Assembly: GCA_030248225.1 (NCBI GenBank)
Contig: JASANE010018421.1
Coordinates: 28,581-92,580 of the forward strand
DNA: 64,000 nucleotides
Direction: 5' to 3'
Origin: Trileptium ribeirensis
Lineage: Eukaryota > Nematoda > Enoplea > Enoplida > Thoracostomopsidae
The position numbers were made by a program, and so were the translations under genes. This document shows positions 48,301 to 60,689 of the stretch, one piece after another. How positions within the stretch are numbered: the first letter of the stretch is position 1; each line of letters opens with the position of its first letter. The notes under the pieces were generated by a model. It worked only from the letters and a program-made list of their open reading frames with translations. It had not been told where the DNA came from and did no database searches.

Positions 48301-49479
48301 CTAAGATTTGCTTTGTCATATCATATTTGTTTGTCGAGAGCAAATTCTAGCGTCGTTAATTATTTCACTGTTACAAACTTTTACCCAGTTCAACTTTTAT
48401 AAAATATGAGCTACTGATATAGATTCACAGTGAATCTTTTTATTGATAAAATATACACTGCAAATCAGTTAGGAATAGAAGTGTAGGTATTCGATGATTT
48501 TAGAATACAGAGACTGCTGTTTGTTTTTCTTGCTTTTCATCTTATTTCACAGACTCGTAATATATTCTTTGACATCTTTTTGCTATTTTGTAACACCACG
48601 TAATTCCAATTTGATGTAAGGTTAAATCTGTGGGAAAAGTTGGCCATAAAATTGTGCCGCTTCCTACTGAAGTCATGGTAATCCAAAGTTACGTTGTTTC
48701 GACTTCTAAGGTTTAAACTCGTTTATTAAATCGTAAAGCGACATAGCATCGAACAAAATTAAATTGCAGTTTTTGAATTTACTGTGTTTCAAACGTTGAT
48801 TTGCGAGTTTACGTTTTCATCGTTTACAAAACTTGTCGAAATTTCATATTTTGTGTTTCGTTCAGCATGCATTTTCATACTGATGATGTATTCTTTCCCA
48901 GGTTCTAATATCTAGGTAATTCATTAAATTATTTTGCATATTTTGAGCTACGCTAATAAGAACGAAGAACTTTGCTTGTGATTATAAATATTTGTCATTT
49001 CGTATAATAAGAACTGCTGCAACAATTCTCTCACATAAGTAAAACTATACTGAATCTCCAAAAATACCACCAATCCGATTCTGGTACTTTTAGACAGCAT
49101 GACTTGTACACTTATGTTTTCTAGCTTATTTTAGAGTGTAACATTTAAAGTAAAATTTGTGACAATAGTTTTATCTACATTACTTTTTGGTATAGAAAAG
49201 CATGACATACTGGACTAGCCCAACTTTGACTCTAGAATATACTTAATTTGGTAATTTTATGCAAATTTAGCTCAAACTTGAAGTTCTAAGGATTTGCAAA
49301 ATTGTCGAATCTTAATGAGACATCAAAACTTTTTGTATTTTTGTCACAGCCGACATTGCTTTAGACATTTCTGCTACTGTTCACCAAGTGTGCCCCAACT
49401 AATGAACATTTTAATAACATCAATATGACTTAAGAATTTCAGCATAACTATAGATATATAACTTTTTCAGTCCAATTTT
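48301..49479. other. AT-rich spacer
   Basis: No recognisable gene, repeat or RNA. Confidence 0.45.
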
Positions 49480-50399
49480 TTGTATCGAAAATTGTTTTGG
49501 ACTCACCATTCAAAACAGCGACCGGCCTGCGATGAGGGACTAGTGGTACATACACGCGTGAAATTTCATTTTAAATTAGGGTTTAAGAGTTATAAACCTG
49601 CTAAAGTAAAGCACATAATATTAAATATTCAATACATACAACATACAAAAGTGGAAAATGCAATATGAATGAAATTTTTCTGTTGTGCTAATCGACGAAC
49701 GGTTTGACTATATGGTAGCAAATTGGTGCTAAAGTTTATGGGACCCATAATACAGCTAATAATGCTAACGTGCCTTTCGTTTAAAAACAAATCACAAACG
49801 CTTTTCAGTAGTTTTGCCCGAAATTACGTTCCCACAGCCGAGCTTCTTAGGTTCATATTCGTCACGAAATCAGAGTCTTATCTACTGAAGGTTATGTTTG
49901 GTAAACCAATTTTTTCAGTCAATTTGCACGCTTAATGTATTCGAATTATTGTTATTTATTATTGGCATCGTTCACCAGTTTTAAGGACACTTTAAAAATT
50001 GGAAAGAATTCATTGTTCGTTTATAAAATGACAAAATATCAAATTTTCAGGAACAATATATTTGATTACCATCTGGAGAGTTTGACGCTTGAAGCTTTGA
50101 GCACCCATTCGCCTTATGTTATGGATCATTATGTTCTTTGCTTTTCAAAAATTTGTATAGTTTCATTTGTACTTAATTATAATTTTTGTATCTTAATCTT
50201 TCACATGTTTTGTGCAATTCCGAATTATATTATAACTTTGCAACCATGTGTGTTAAAAGCGACGTCCTATACTTTAAAACCATGTATGATTACAAGAACT
50301 ATCAAGTCATATTCACATTTTTACTCATATTGTAAATGGTGGAATTGTTTAGCAGTATCGTTATTAGAATTTTTAATGACCAGTTTTAAGCGGTGCTGA
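49480..50399 (+). CDS. Cluster of three unrecognised open frames (doubtful)
   Basis: Three forward frames follow one another: 49,480-49,668 (62 codons), 49,723-49,935 (70 codons) and 49,935-50,399 (154 codons). The second and third overlap by a TAATG. The third starts at an ATG and is the longest open frame outside mobile elements; it is rich in Phe, Tyr, Ile and Cys (FVLNYNFCILIFHMFCAIPN), which could be membrane-like or simply reflect AT-rich codons. No family is recognised. In an animal genome such a cluster is most likely chance, and no splice structure is evident. Confidence 0.15.
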
Positions 50400-51040
50400 C
50401 AGCCAGCGACAAATTTGATTTATTTCACAATGGCTACAAAACAAGTCATGTGTAAGTGACCTGCACTGTTCTCTAATTTTCAGTTTATTGAAAATTAGGT
50501 GTAACACTCTAAAGTAATATCACGTACTCAAGCTATATATGTGTATATACTGCAAAAAATGTTTCTATGTACGTATATATTATGCATTATATATGCCTTT
50601 CCTCAGTAATCTTTATTGATTGATTATTTGACTGATTATTGATGGTTGTCAATTATTGATCAAGCCAACATGTGAATGTGGGAAATCTAGGTAATAACAT
50701 GCTCATGGAAGCAAACTGTCATTTCGGCGCGTCAAAGCATACTGCAAAGATGGGATATTTATTACGACTGCGTTCCAATCCATGATACGATGTTAAAGGC
50801 ACCTGTAGTATTTTTTGAAAAATAACATTGCACTGTTCGAATGGTTGTCTGTATGAACATTATTCGCTACGCGAGTTGAACCAAATATGTTTTCATACCC
50901 TATGCTTAGAATCGTCAACAGCGCATAGAATATTTTGGTGCGTTGACTTAACTGCGTTGAGTTTGTCGTGTGGCGTATGTTTGCACGTGCCTTATTATTC
51001 ACTAGCTTTTATCGTAGTTCCTTAATACCCGAGGAAGAGA
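50400..51040. other. AT-rich spacer
   Basis: Nothing recognised; short overlapping frames on both strands at 50,793-51,025 are at background level. Confidence 0.4.
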
Positions 51041-51125
51041 TCTCCGGTAGCCCAGTGGTTTCCATATGCCACTTTGCACTTTAATACCCGGGTTCGATTC
51101 GACGATTCGTCGTTCCGGATTAAGT
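51041..51125 (+). mobile_element. tRNA-derived SINE head
   Basis: TAGCCCAGTGG (51,048-51,058) fits the polymerase III A box and GGTTCGATTC (51,091-51,100) fits the B box. Their spacing of 43 bases is what a normal tRNA would give, placing the tRNA start at 51,041. The acceptor and T stems do not pair well, so it is not a functional tRNA. The body of the SINE presumably continues downstream (GTCGTTCCGGATTAAG), with no clear end. Confidence 0.65.
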
Positions 51126-52019
51126 TTGTTGGACATTGCGCGATACACTAACTAATTCGGGCGTTAAAGGGATACTAACACTACCACAACACTAACATTT
51201 TAACATTTCAACTTCTTTCTTATAAAATTACTACTTGTGTATGCACACTGCGTTTTATGCGGTGCTGCAAAAATATTTTGCGTTGGCTTTGTGTTAACGC
51301 GCGTTATAATATTTATACTAAAGATAACGATTTCTTAAGATACTACTATTAACTTGACGGACTATCTATATATAATACGTACGTATTTGTTTATTTCCAC
51401 CAAAATATTTATGTTTAACATATAATAGTAAAGTATAACAACTTTTTCATGTTTGTATTTTGTATAATTTGCGTTGTTTTAAAAGACATGTACATAAGAC
51501 TTTATTATATAATGAACTAGGGATAGTATGACACATACTTTTAACTAACAAGTAGCATTTACTAACCTGTTATGTTCAATTAGACTGTCACGTAACATTT
51601 TGATATCAATGCTACTTTAGTATTTTAGCATATCTTATATTTGTTTGAATAATGATAGAACAGCAACAACAAGTTTATTTTGTAGACATACATGTATACG
51701 TATAAAATATATAATGAAATAAAGGAACTAGAATCTAAAGGGGAAAACCACCTCTAAAAATTTTTTAGAGGTTTATATCGAAGTTTAAATAATTCTCTAA
51801 GTTAACTTCTGTGGGCAACTTGCTAAATGTTTAACAGTTTTTCGCGCGTACAAGAAAGGCATGTGAGACCTTCACCGGTAACATGTTTCATACGTTTATA
51901 TTTAGACAGTCAAAATAGTGTTTTAACGCATTTGTCTCAAATTTGGGTTTCAAAGGTTTCAGTGAGTTTTGTCGAGTTAAACGAAAATGATTTTGTTGAA
52001 AAGTGTTTCTTTTGAAATA
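51126..52019. other. AT-rich spacer
   Basis: No gene recognised. A short inverted repeat CCTCTAAAAA-TTTT-TTAGAGG lies at 51,751-51,772. Confidence 0.4.
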
Positions 52020-53060
52020 TCAACCTCCCCATTGATACATTTCGACATCATTACCGAGATTAGAATGTAACCTCCTGAGTTCTAAGGACTCGAGTTTCAA
52101 TGTTTCGGAAGGTTTTTTCTAATAAAACACTTCAAGGTCAGTTTGTTTGTATATGTGACCGGTATAATAACGTTTAATTTTTTGAATGTTATCTATATCA
52201 GCAAGACATACAGGTTACGAAACCGGAGTAGTATATCCCAATATTGGACGAACATAAACTTTTAAAGGCGCGCGTAAGGGAGTTAAGATCATTTGTTAAA
52301 AACAGCGAAGCACCATGTTACAAATACGATAAGTTTCATTTGTTATATTCCTGCTGTGTGTATTAAATTTTAAATCTTCAGAATTTGTCAAATTTTAATC
52401 CTTAACTATTGCAGCAGATGGCACTTCGTTACCTCGAAGCCAGTACTTAGACCGTATGTTCTTTTTCCCAAGGTGAAGAACTTGACTGTTGTTTGTCGCA
52501 ATTTTAAGTTCATTTTCTGTTGACTAATTTTCTATGTGCGTTAAAGCATCAGTGATGTCTTTTATTGCGAGACAAGGATTTGATGGAAGAATCGTTACAA
52601 ATAGACAAGGATCTGATGGAAGAATCTTTACAAATAATTTCACGTCATCTGCAAAACTTTTACATGTAACATTAATGAAAGTGCGCTGCAATAGTTCTTT
52701 TATAAATATCAAAAATAATGAGGGTCCCAGCACGCTTCTTTGCGGAAAACCTGATTTCAAGAATGGCTAGCTAAAATTTTGACATTGAATGAGCGATTTG
52801 AAAAAACCTTATTAATCCAAGTTAGGCTGTTTCCTAATATTCTAACATTTGCCAGTTTTGAAGAAGTTTTTTTATGACAGATGGTGCTAAAAGCTTTAGA
52901 AAAATCGATATACATCACGTCAACAGACAAACCGGCGACAACCGCCTGTGTGGAACCATTTAAGGACTCCAAAACCTTAAGTTTTCTCGGCCACAAGGCG
53001 CCGTCTATGCTCAGCGTTTGCTTGGACATTTTGTAGGCTTGTAACCGGCACATTTATTGC
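52020..53060 (-). mobile_element. 5'-truncated CR1 LINE, reverse strand
   Basis: Reading from 53,053 down: VMYIDFSKAFSTICHKK (RT motif A), a frameshift near 52,760, SGFPQRSVLGPSLFLIFI (the PQG motif, here with Arg for Gly), and KSFADDVKLFVKI with the catalytic FADD intact. A 33-bp tandem duplication follows (52,570-52,635), adding 11 residues in frame. Then KKNIRSKYWL, YVRPILGYT and LESLELRRLHSNL near 52,080 form the C-terminal region, with stops. The 5' half is missing, as is common for CR1 insertions. The 3' UTR is not recognisable. Confidence 0.88.
52570..52635 (-). repeat. 33-bp tandem duplication in the CR1 RT
   Basis: AGACAAGGAT...ACAAAT occurs at 52,570 and 52,603 with two mismatches. 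It lies just after the FADD box and preserves reading frame (11 codons), giving LPSDPCL and LPSNPCL in succession. It could have arisen after insertion. Confidence 0.9.
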
Positions 53061-53188
53061 ATATTTAGTTTTCTTTTAAGAAATGAGAGAATTTTTATTT
53101 GACTTTTTCACACATATGCATCATTAACATTTATTTGCGTGCATTACTCACTATTTGGGAGGCAGGATGCCAACATCAAAATCACTAC
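53061..53188. other. Short spacer
   Basis: AT-rich sequence between the CR1 5' truncation point and the target duplication of the next element. Confidence 0.4.
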
Positions 53189-53196
53189 GTTTAACA

Positions 53197-53461
53197 CATA
53201 CATGGGCGAGGTTCGAAGTTTCAGGGATATAGCGGGGATGTCGTCGCCAGGGGGATATTTTTAAAATTTTTTGAACTAAAATATTTAAATTCTTTGGCCC
53301 TCATTTACCAATTTTGACAATTTTTCCCGTTTTTCGCTCGCATCAGGCGTGGAGGGGACTTCAAGGATTTGGCTATCCCCGAGATTGTAGATCGTCGAGG
53401 CCCCGAGGAGGGTTCGAGCTCAGGGAAATTTTCCCTACCTGCCTTCCTATGAACATGTGTG
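53197..53461. mobile_element. MITE, 265 bp, perfect 8-bp TSD, related to the 34.5-kb element
   Basis: It begins CATACATGGGCGAGG and ends CATGTGTG (reverse complement CACACATG), so the shared terminal motif is CAYACATG. It is flanked by GTTTAACA on both sides (53,189-53,196 and 53,462-53,469), a perfect 8-bp target duplication. The ends are GC-rich and the middle AT-rich, like the larger element at 34,515-35,565. No ORF of its own: the 74-codon frame at 53,314-53,538 runs out of the element. The family is unresolved. Confidence 0.8.
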
Positions 53462-53469
53462 GTTTAACA

Positions 53470-54575
53470 GTACTGTGTAAATCCAACTATGATCAATTAT
53501 ACTGCCGCGTAACGTTTAATATTATAATAATCGCATAAAAAGGTATTTTAGCATGTGCTTCTCCGTTATAACTGACATTACAATGAATATATTTCACACA
53601 CTTCTAGCCGTTACGATTACCTCTTGCACATTTCATTATTTTTTGTTAAATGATGGTTTTTTAATGTTTTATGTGACTATTAACTAATTTGCACACACTG
53701 TTCCATATTAAATTATTTAAATTTATACACACACATATATATTAATAATATATTTATTTTACTGCATACAATACATATTTATTGAAAATATTTTGCGTTA
53801 AAACGTGAATATGTATCTTTTATCACTATTTAGTACGCATATGTAGACATAATCTAATGTTCTAGTGCTCCGGGCGCAAATTACTCCAGCAATTGTCACT
53901 ATTTAAGCGTTGGTACTGAGTGATTTAAAATGTATATTTACTAAAGAAACGATTAGTAAATCAAATTGGAACAGTTACTTTGCATTGTCTTATATGCGTT
54001 CTGATCGAAAATATTTTTAGCGAAAAGTTTAACATTGATAAGGACTTAAAGTAAAAACTTATGGATCTTCGTTGACGTCACACGTAAGTATAAATTGTTG
54101 AGATATGTCATATATAGTCGCAGGTGTTATATTGGTGTTGGAACAATTTGAGATTCGCTTATGTTTATTCACTGTACCAATTCGTAGCAAAGATGTTACA
54201 GAATCATGTCTCATTCCAAAGAATGTGCCGTAAAACACGTCTAAAAGGAGAGAAATGCAGCTTCGGTCGGTGTTCCATGATTCCAGATTCATAAATATGG
54301 GGGTGGTATAATGTAGGTGCAAACAGTTACATTTAGTGTAGCGCAGTTACGCAGCGAAGTCAGGCAATAATACTGCCTTCACCAATACTGTCGAATAAAT
54401 TTTCTGGCGACAACCCATCCGTGTTGTAAAGTTGTGAAAAATTTTAAATAAGACTTGTAAAGAATTCCACAAGAAACAATCGGGTCTGCTCGTCGGTGCC
54501 AGATATAATAACATTACCTAATATTTTGTTGAAGTTAACTGTTGTACATATGTTAACCTTTAACTTAACAACTTT
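53470..54575. other. AT-rich spacer
   Basis: No gene recognised; an 87-codon reverse frame at 54,059-54,322 has no domain. Confidence 0.4.
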
Positions 54576-54579
54576 TAAG

Positions 54580-57250
54580 CGGGCAAACCCAGTCCTACGT
54601 TCCAAAGCTGACCAAATTCAAATACTTTAATGCGAGAAGCTGGAACAAGCTTTCAGGTCTCGATGTTATGTTTTCATCGAGATCTTACACAATAATTGCT
54701 ATTTTTGAAACATGACGGTGGCGTAATCGAATCCCAAACGGTTTGCTTTCTTGTTCGAAGTACATTGTCTTCAGAAAGAACAGAGATTTGTGCGGAGGTG
54801 GAATTGCAATCATTTTTTCTCAACGCCTGAGATGTGCCGCGGCGCTAAATTTATCCGAACGATTTCGCGATGTGGAAGATACAGCTGTGAACATTTTTCT
54901 TTTTGCAAAAACTCGACTGAATGGCATATACCGCCCACCGAATTTCAACTCCGAATCAAAAGCTCTTGTATTAATTCATACCTCATGCATGTAATGCATC
55001 ATGGCCCGTCATTATAGTGGAAGACTTTAATCTCCACGAAATTGAATGATGTAGAAAGATAGCACACTCGTGCGTCCGAATACGAAATATTTTATAATAT
55101 GGTTATCGAATCTAATCTCAGTCAAATGGTAAAATTCTTGCACGAGGAACAAAGACACTTGATCTACTTCTTACAAGACTCCAGGGCATGTAGCGTGTGT
55201 TTAATGTTCCGAGAATGTTTTTAAATTCAGATCACTTCTATTGAAATCATGATAGCCACCACCGTAAATCCAGTCAAAATTCGACCAAAGACAACTTTGG
55301 ACATTAAAAGGGCAAACTTTAAAAGTCGCAACGATTTTCTTACATCTATCGATCGGGACTCATTACTATACGTTGCCATTAATGTAATGATAAATAGTTA
55401 ACATTTTATAATATAATGTTATACGAATGTGATCCATATATACCCTGATGAGCCCTATCCTTCTAGAAACGCAAAACTTTTCCGGAATATATTAAAAAAT
55501 TGCACTGTAATAAATTAATGCTGTGAAAATGTTTACCTGAACGCGTCACAGCGTTTTAGGTTCTTTGTTTCTTCGTTGTTGTGTGTTCTTTCGTGTTGCA
55601 AACGTTTGGGAAAACGAATCTCTTTTGAAATTAGGTGATCTATCAGGAGACACTTCTGGGTCTAGACGAGCTGCCAAGAATTATTGCCAAGCCGTAAGGA
55701 AACTAATAGTGAGGCGAGAAGAAAATATTTTAGCTTTCGGAAACCCATGCACAGCTACACAATAACGAGTAGCTCAAAGCGACTTGCATAATTGCATTGA
55801 AATTGCTCAGTGGAGAAATTGCCACGGACGATCCAATAGATCGAAAATCTAAGCTAGCGCCTTCCGGTACATTTATTCAATATCTGAGAATACTTTTTTA
55901 GCCTTTACAAACTGTATCACTCATCAGCTGATGTGGGTCCCGTTCACGCGTTATGGTATTCAATTATAATTGACAGAGCCAAGGTCTAGATATAGTCACG
56001 CTCCAGACAACTTCACGCAGTTCTTTTTGCGCAAAATGAAGTACGCAATCAGTATTCCACTCGGCCATATTTTCGAGTAGTGCTTTATCACTGGTAGCGT
56101 ACTCGATACGTGGCGATGCGCCGACGTGATCGAAATATATAAAAAATGAGACCCCATTGACCCATTAAATTATCGTCCCCTGTTGTCGGTCTCGAACTCC
56201 TGTAAGGTCATGGAACGAATCAAAGTACTTAATAAAGCACACCAAGACATCGAATATTCGATCCCAAAATCAGCATGAATTTGTCGCTAAATGGTCCACT
56301 AGCGCTCAAGAGTATCTGGGATTGGTCAAATAATATAGCTAAAAGTCTATCGGTAAAACCGATAGAAATTAATATGCAATATGCGCTAAACTGAATCTTG
56401 GAGTGGTCGAAAAATATATACCCTAACAGGGAACACAGATCTTTCCTGTTATAATCCCAGTGTGAAAACAGTCAAGTTTGGTGTACAGCGATAATTTTGG
56501 TGCCATTGGACTCAACACGACGATGCGGTTCAGATAATGCCATTTCGGCAGGTTTTGTGACGAATTTTTTAAATTTTTTTTTGGTTCCCAATGGTCTTCG
56601 CCTAAGCATTAACTCATGAATCGATTTAGCTAATTTTTCACCAGTCGAATTAACTTGACAATGCGCTTCGAATGATATGTAAATTTATCAATTATGGAGA
56701 AGTTTTATTCGAAAATTTTGGGTATCGAGGAGAACCTAAAAATCGAAAATAATATTTGTTTATCATAAAACCAGCCGAAATGGGTATTTTCAGAACCATC
56801 GGTTCGATTTGGTGCTGTACCAAAATTATCGCAGTATGTTCAGTCTTGATTAATTTCGGGCTGGGGCCATATCCAAAAGAGCCGGGGACACTATACCACA
56901 AAGCTACATCTCTGGCGATCTCGGAGTATCCATCAGTAAATACTTATGTTCGACCAATATATACTGAAATACGCGTCTCCGGGTTGGTCTCATGTGTATG
57001 GTGGTGATATTGATATCATTAAACGCTTCAAACGTTACTATTCGAGGCGTTTGTATGGTCATTGGCAGGGGACTGCAGTGTAGCATAGTGAAAGACTAAG
57101 AGATGGCGATCTGGCTCCTCTCTGTCATAACCATATATGGCGTATACAACGGTGTTTAGTAACTCCGTTTAAATTCAATAAGTTTTTAAATATGTTAGAA
57201 GGTTTGACAATTTAACCCCAATTTGTCAACTTATTATTGCATAAAATTGT
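54580..57250 (+). mobile_element. Heavily decayed CR1-clade LINE
   Basis: Endonuclease start at about 54,600 reads KLTKFKYFNARSWNKLS, parallel to the start of the endonuclease in the 39.4-kb copy. FRKNRDLCGGGIAIIFSQRL follows (54,767-54,826), then GIYRPPNFNSES near 54,925. RT pieces are TWRCADVIEIYKK (56,110-56,148), LNYRPLLSVSNSCKVMERI (56,164-56,221) and the C-terminal YVRPIY and GDIDIIKRFKRYYSRRLYG (56,945-57,057). Motif A and the FADD box are not readable, so the core of the RT seems lost or replaced between 56,290 and 56,700. Stops are frequent throughout. Confidence 0.8.
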
Positions 57251-57699
57251 GTTTCCGCGACATGCAGGCAGTGAACTGTTGGACAGATAGTCGATCACCC
57301 CACCTCCGCTCCTACCCTGGTTCCGACTACTTGCATACAATTATCAGCAATAATTTTTCATCGTGTTTTTAATCAAATTCGTACAAAATTTGCATACCTT
57401 ATCATCAATGCTTCACTGAGTTTACACAAGCTCAGCTTAGTCTAACCAGAGTCTTGGTAGCGTAGGTTGCATACAATATATTTATTCGAGTTGCATATTT
57501 TCCTGATAATACTATAAGGTGTTACATTGAAAATAACATTACAGTCTATATCGTTTGTCTTGTAATTGAAGAAAGATTTTTAGTTTCATATTCTATTATT
57601 TTTGACTTTTCGCTATTTGTGGTTTATCACAGCTTTTCGCTCTGCTCACAGATTCTTTATTTAGAATGCATCCATAGCATTAAAACAATTTAAAATTTT
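57251..57699. other. AT-rich spacer
   Basis: Possibly part of the preceding CR1 3' UTR; nothing diagnostic seen. Confidence 0.35.
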
Positions 57700-57790
57700 T
57701 GGACCCAAACTCGTATTAGTAACTGGAAAGTCATCGTAACGAATTTGAATCAGGCGCTATGAATTTAAGTTACCTAGAAATTCTGTGCTT
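57700..57790 (-). mobile_element. Short CR1 3' UTR fragment
   Basis: The reverse complement reads TTCGTTACGATGACTTTCCA and GTTACTAATACGAG, aligning with CTCGTTACGCTGACTTTACC and GTTACTAGTATG in the 47.94-kb fragment. The preceding hairpin region is shortened (ATAGCGCCTGATTC). It lies in the opposite orientation to the CR1 copy just upstream, so it is a separate insertion. Confidence 0.6.
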
Positions 57791-60685
57791 TAATAATTAA
57801 GAATGATATAAATTTCATTTACTATAAATCGAGAGTAACGAGCTTACGGCAGTTTAGGGGCCATGTAAGGCTTGGTGTGCCTAATAGCATACCTCGTAGT
57901 TCATCATTATGTGCTTCAGTTTTCTAGTTTATTTTCTTACTGCTGGACATTTATAGTATAATTTGAAATAATTTTTTTTCATCACTATTTTTAAATTAAA
58001 TTGAAGCTATAAATTTATAAATAATTGTAGGTTTCCTACAATGAATTGTATAAATGAAAACTGGTAGCTTAATTATAATGTTCTGACTCATACAACAACT
58101 CACCATTAATTTATTATAGTTCATCTAAATGAATCAAAACCATTTAGACTGAGTCTGACACTTTGTAATTGACAATAATTTTTCCTTCGAATTTGAACAT
58201 CGTAACATTTCTAATTCACAGTACTTTTAAAATATAAAAAAATATATTTTTTCTTTTCTACTGTAACAAAAATAATAATAAACCGCATTGTTAATCATTG
58301 TATGTTTGGAGTCTTTTTCAGTTATTATATATGTATATTTTAAATAATACATATATATATCATTTATATTATAGCACATTTAAATTTTATTATTTGTTAG
58401 CAAATATAATAGTATATATTCATTTTCTACTTTCGAAAGTTTTATTGATATCATATTCTAAATAGAAGAAGACTATTAAAAATCACTGAACGATCACTTA
58501 ATATTCTTTTTTAATTGAGAGCGAGTCAACATTATTTTTTATATTATATGCACTATATTATATTTCTTTTTTTTCTCTTAGCGAAACGAAACTAAGGAAG
58601 AAATACAATAAGCATTAATGGACACAACACAGCTACAGTTACTGTGATGTATGATTGTGTATGTCGGCTTTTTCAAAGTTGAACTTATTATTGGAACATA
58701 TTTTTAACTGATGCCCAACGCAAATGTCTATCGTTATATAGTAAAGTAGTCGAATGTATGTACAGACGGAGATAACTCTTAATCCCATCTTTATTTAGCT
58801 GTCACCACGGGGTGGTGGATAGTCACCACTACTATCCTGAAACCATCCGATACGAAATCAGTGGGTCGATTGCTTATATGTATGCTTATCGCATATATAT
58901 AAATATATATATACATGCTTTAAATATATGTGAAATATAAAAATTTTCCTAAGTAGCTGATGCAGTTTAATGAAAAATTAAATATATTGGGAGATATAGT
59001 TTCGCTGCCTATAATAAAGAAAGGGTTAGTTAGTTATCGAATAATTTACCGTACATATTTAACTATATTATTGTATAAAATTTTAAAAATAGGGCAAAAC
59101 TAATATTTTATGTCTTAAAATACAAGACCAGTGATATTATATATTACTTACTCGTAGTGTATACAACAAGTAGTCCTCGACTAAATATAAAAGCATAGTA
59201 CGTAAATGCACGTAAATAAATACTCATGCTGAAAAATCTTTTGTATGGCTGCAATTACATAAATATCGGTTATTGATTATTAAAGTTGTTATGTCAATTT
59301 GTATCAGTATTCCATTTCGACAATATATTATAAGATATAATTTTCTTTTCCAATCAGCGATCCTAGTAGATACATACGACGAATGCGGCTTTATTTGTAC
59401 GTGGTCTATACTTATATGGTTAACTTTTATAATTCTTACAATTTTTAAACTGAAGTATTAAATTTATTGTGCGTTTATATTTATATTTAGTCAATTATTT
59501 TGTGTTAAAACTAAATTTGTTTGTTTTTTATAAATTATTGCCGTAGGGAGTAATATATTGGATAAAGCTTTCGTACGTAGCTAAACCAGTGTTAAAGTTG
59601 AGTCAAGTCTGATTTCTTTCCATATTGCTTCTGATGCAATCCGATAATATCAAATTTTACGCAGCCTGCTTTTGTTTTCGTATTTTTTCACAAAGCGTCA
59701 TCTGTTTGGTGTCCGATAAAATTTGTTTAGCGGCATCGCGTTTATCGGCTAACAAGATTAACTAAAAAACGATGAATTTCAGGATATCCAGTAGCCAGTA
59801 CGTATTCAATACTTGTAAAGCGTTCACGTTGAAACTTAAACCATGCCGTATATTAATTAGGAAGGTAACAATGACAATAACGTTTAATCCAGTCTGAGTC
59901 TTATTTGAGAAATAATTTCGCCTCTTTATGGCGTACCAAAATGTTTGCCCTGGATGAAGTCAACAATACACATTCGTCATATAAGTTACACATTTACTGT
60001 GAACACTTGAGCCAAATAAAGACCATTAAAACCAAGGTTTAAATTATAATAAAACTTGTTGTAAGTTTGACGTTTAAAGTAGGGCGTTAGGACACTTATT
60101 TTTTTAGTTCATATGTTGTTACGTTAATATGATTGCTGGTCGGCTCATATGGTCCATTTGTGTATGCATGGTGGAAATTAGAACCAAAACCTACCAATTC
60201 GTTACAAATAGGAAGCAGCAGTGATAATAACCATGTATGTTGGTACAAAATTGTTAGCTCCTATTTAACGAATATAGTTATTCTTCCGCTGTGACGCCTA
60301 TCGATACGCTGTATAAGATGCAAATCGCCTTTCTAGTTGTAATATTGTAGGCGATAACATCAAGATTCATAGTAATATTAACTTAAGAAAAGGGATTATA
60401 AAGAAAGAAGAGTCGGTTCTGAAAGAAGAGTCGGTGGGTGTCCAGAGGGGATGGCAGCTACCAATTGCAAAATCTCGCAGATATATGAGTGAACTCATTG
60501 TTGATAAAGTAGTTGTGACACATAAACGAATTCCGATTCTTATATATCCAAATATAATCGAACATAATGTATCTATAAATATTATGTATTTATTTGAGCT
60601 TTAAGTCAACACGTATTTATGCAAAATCATCGGCTTGCGAATTTAATTAAACTATAAAGTTCCGAGTCAAATTAAAGGATTCTTA
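57791..60685. other. Strongly AT-rich region, nothing recognised
   Basis: Long TA-rich stretches with ATATAT microsatellite words (58,330-58,360, 58,890-58,930). A GC-richer hairpin GTCACCACGGGGTGGTGGA lies at about 58,801. GAAAGAAGAGTCGGT is tandemly repeated at 60,404 and 60,421. No ORF of interest. Confidence 0.45.
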
Positions 60686-60689
60686 TTCT

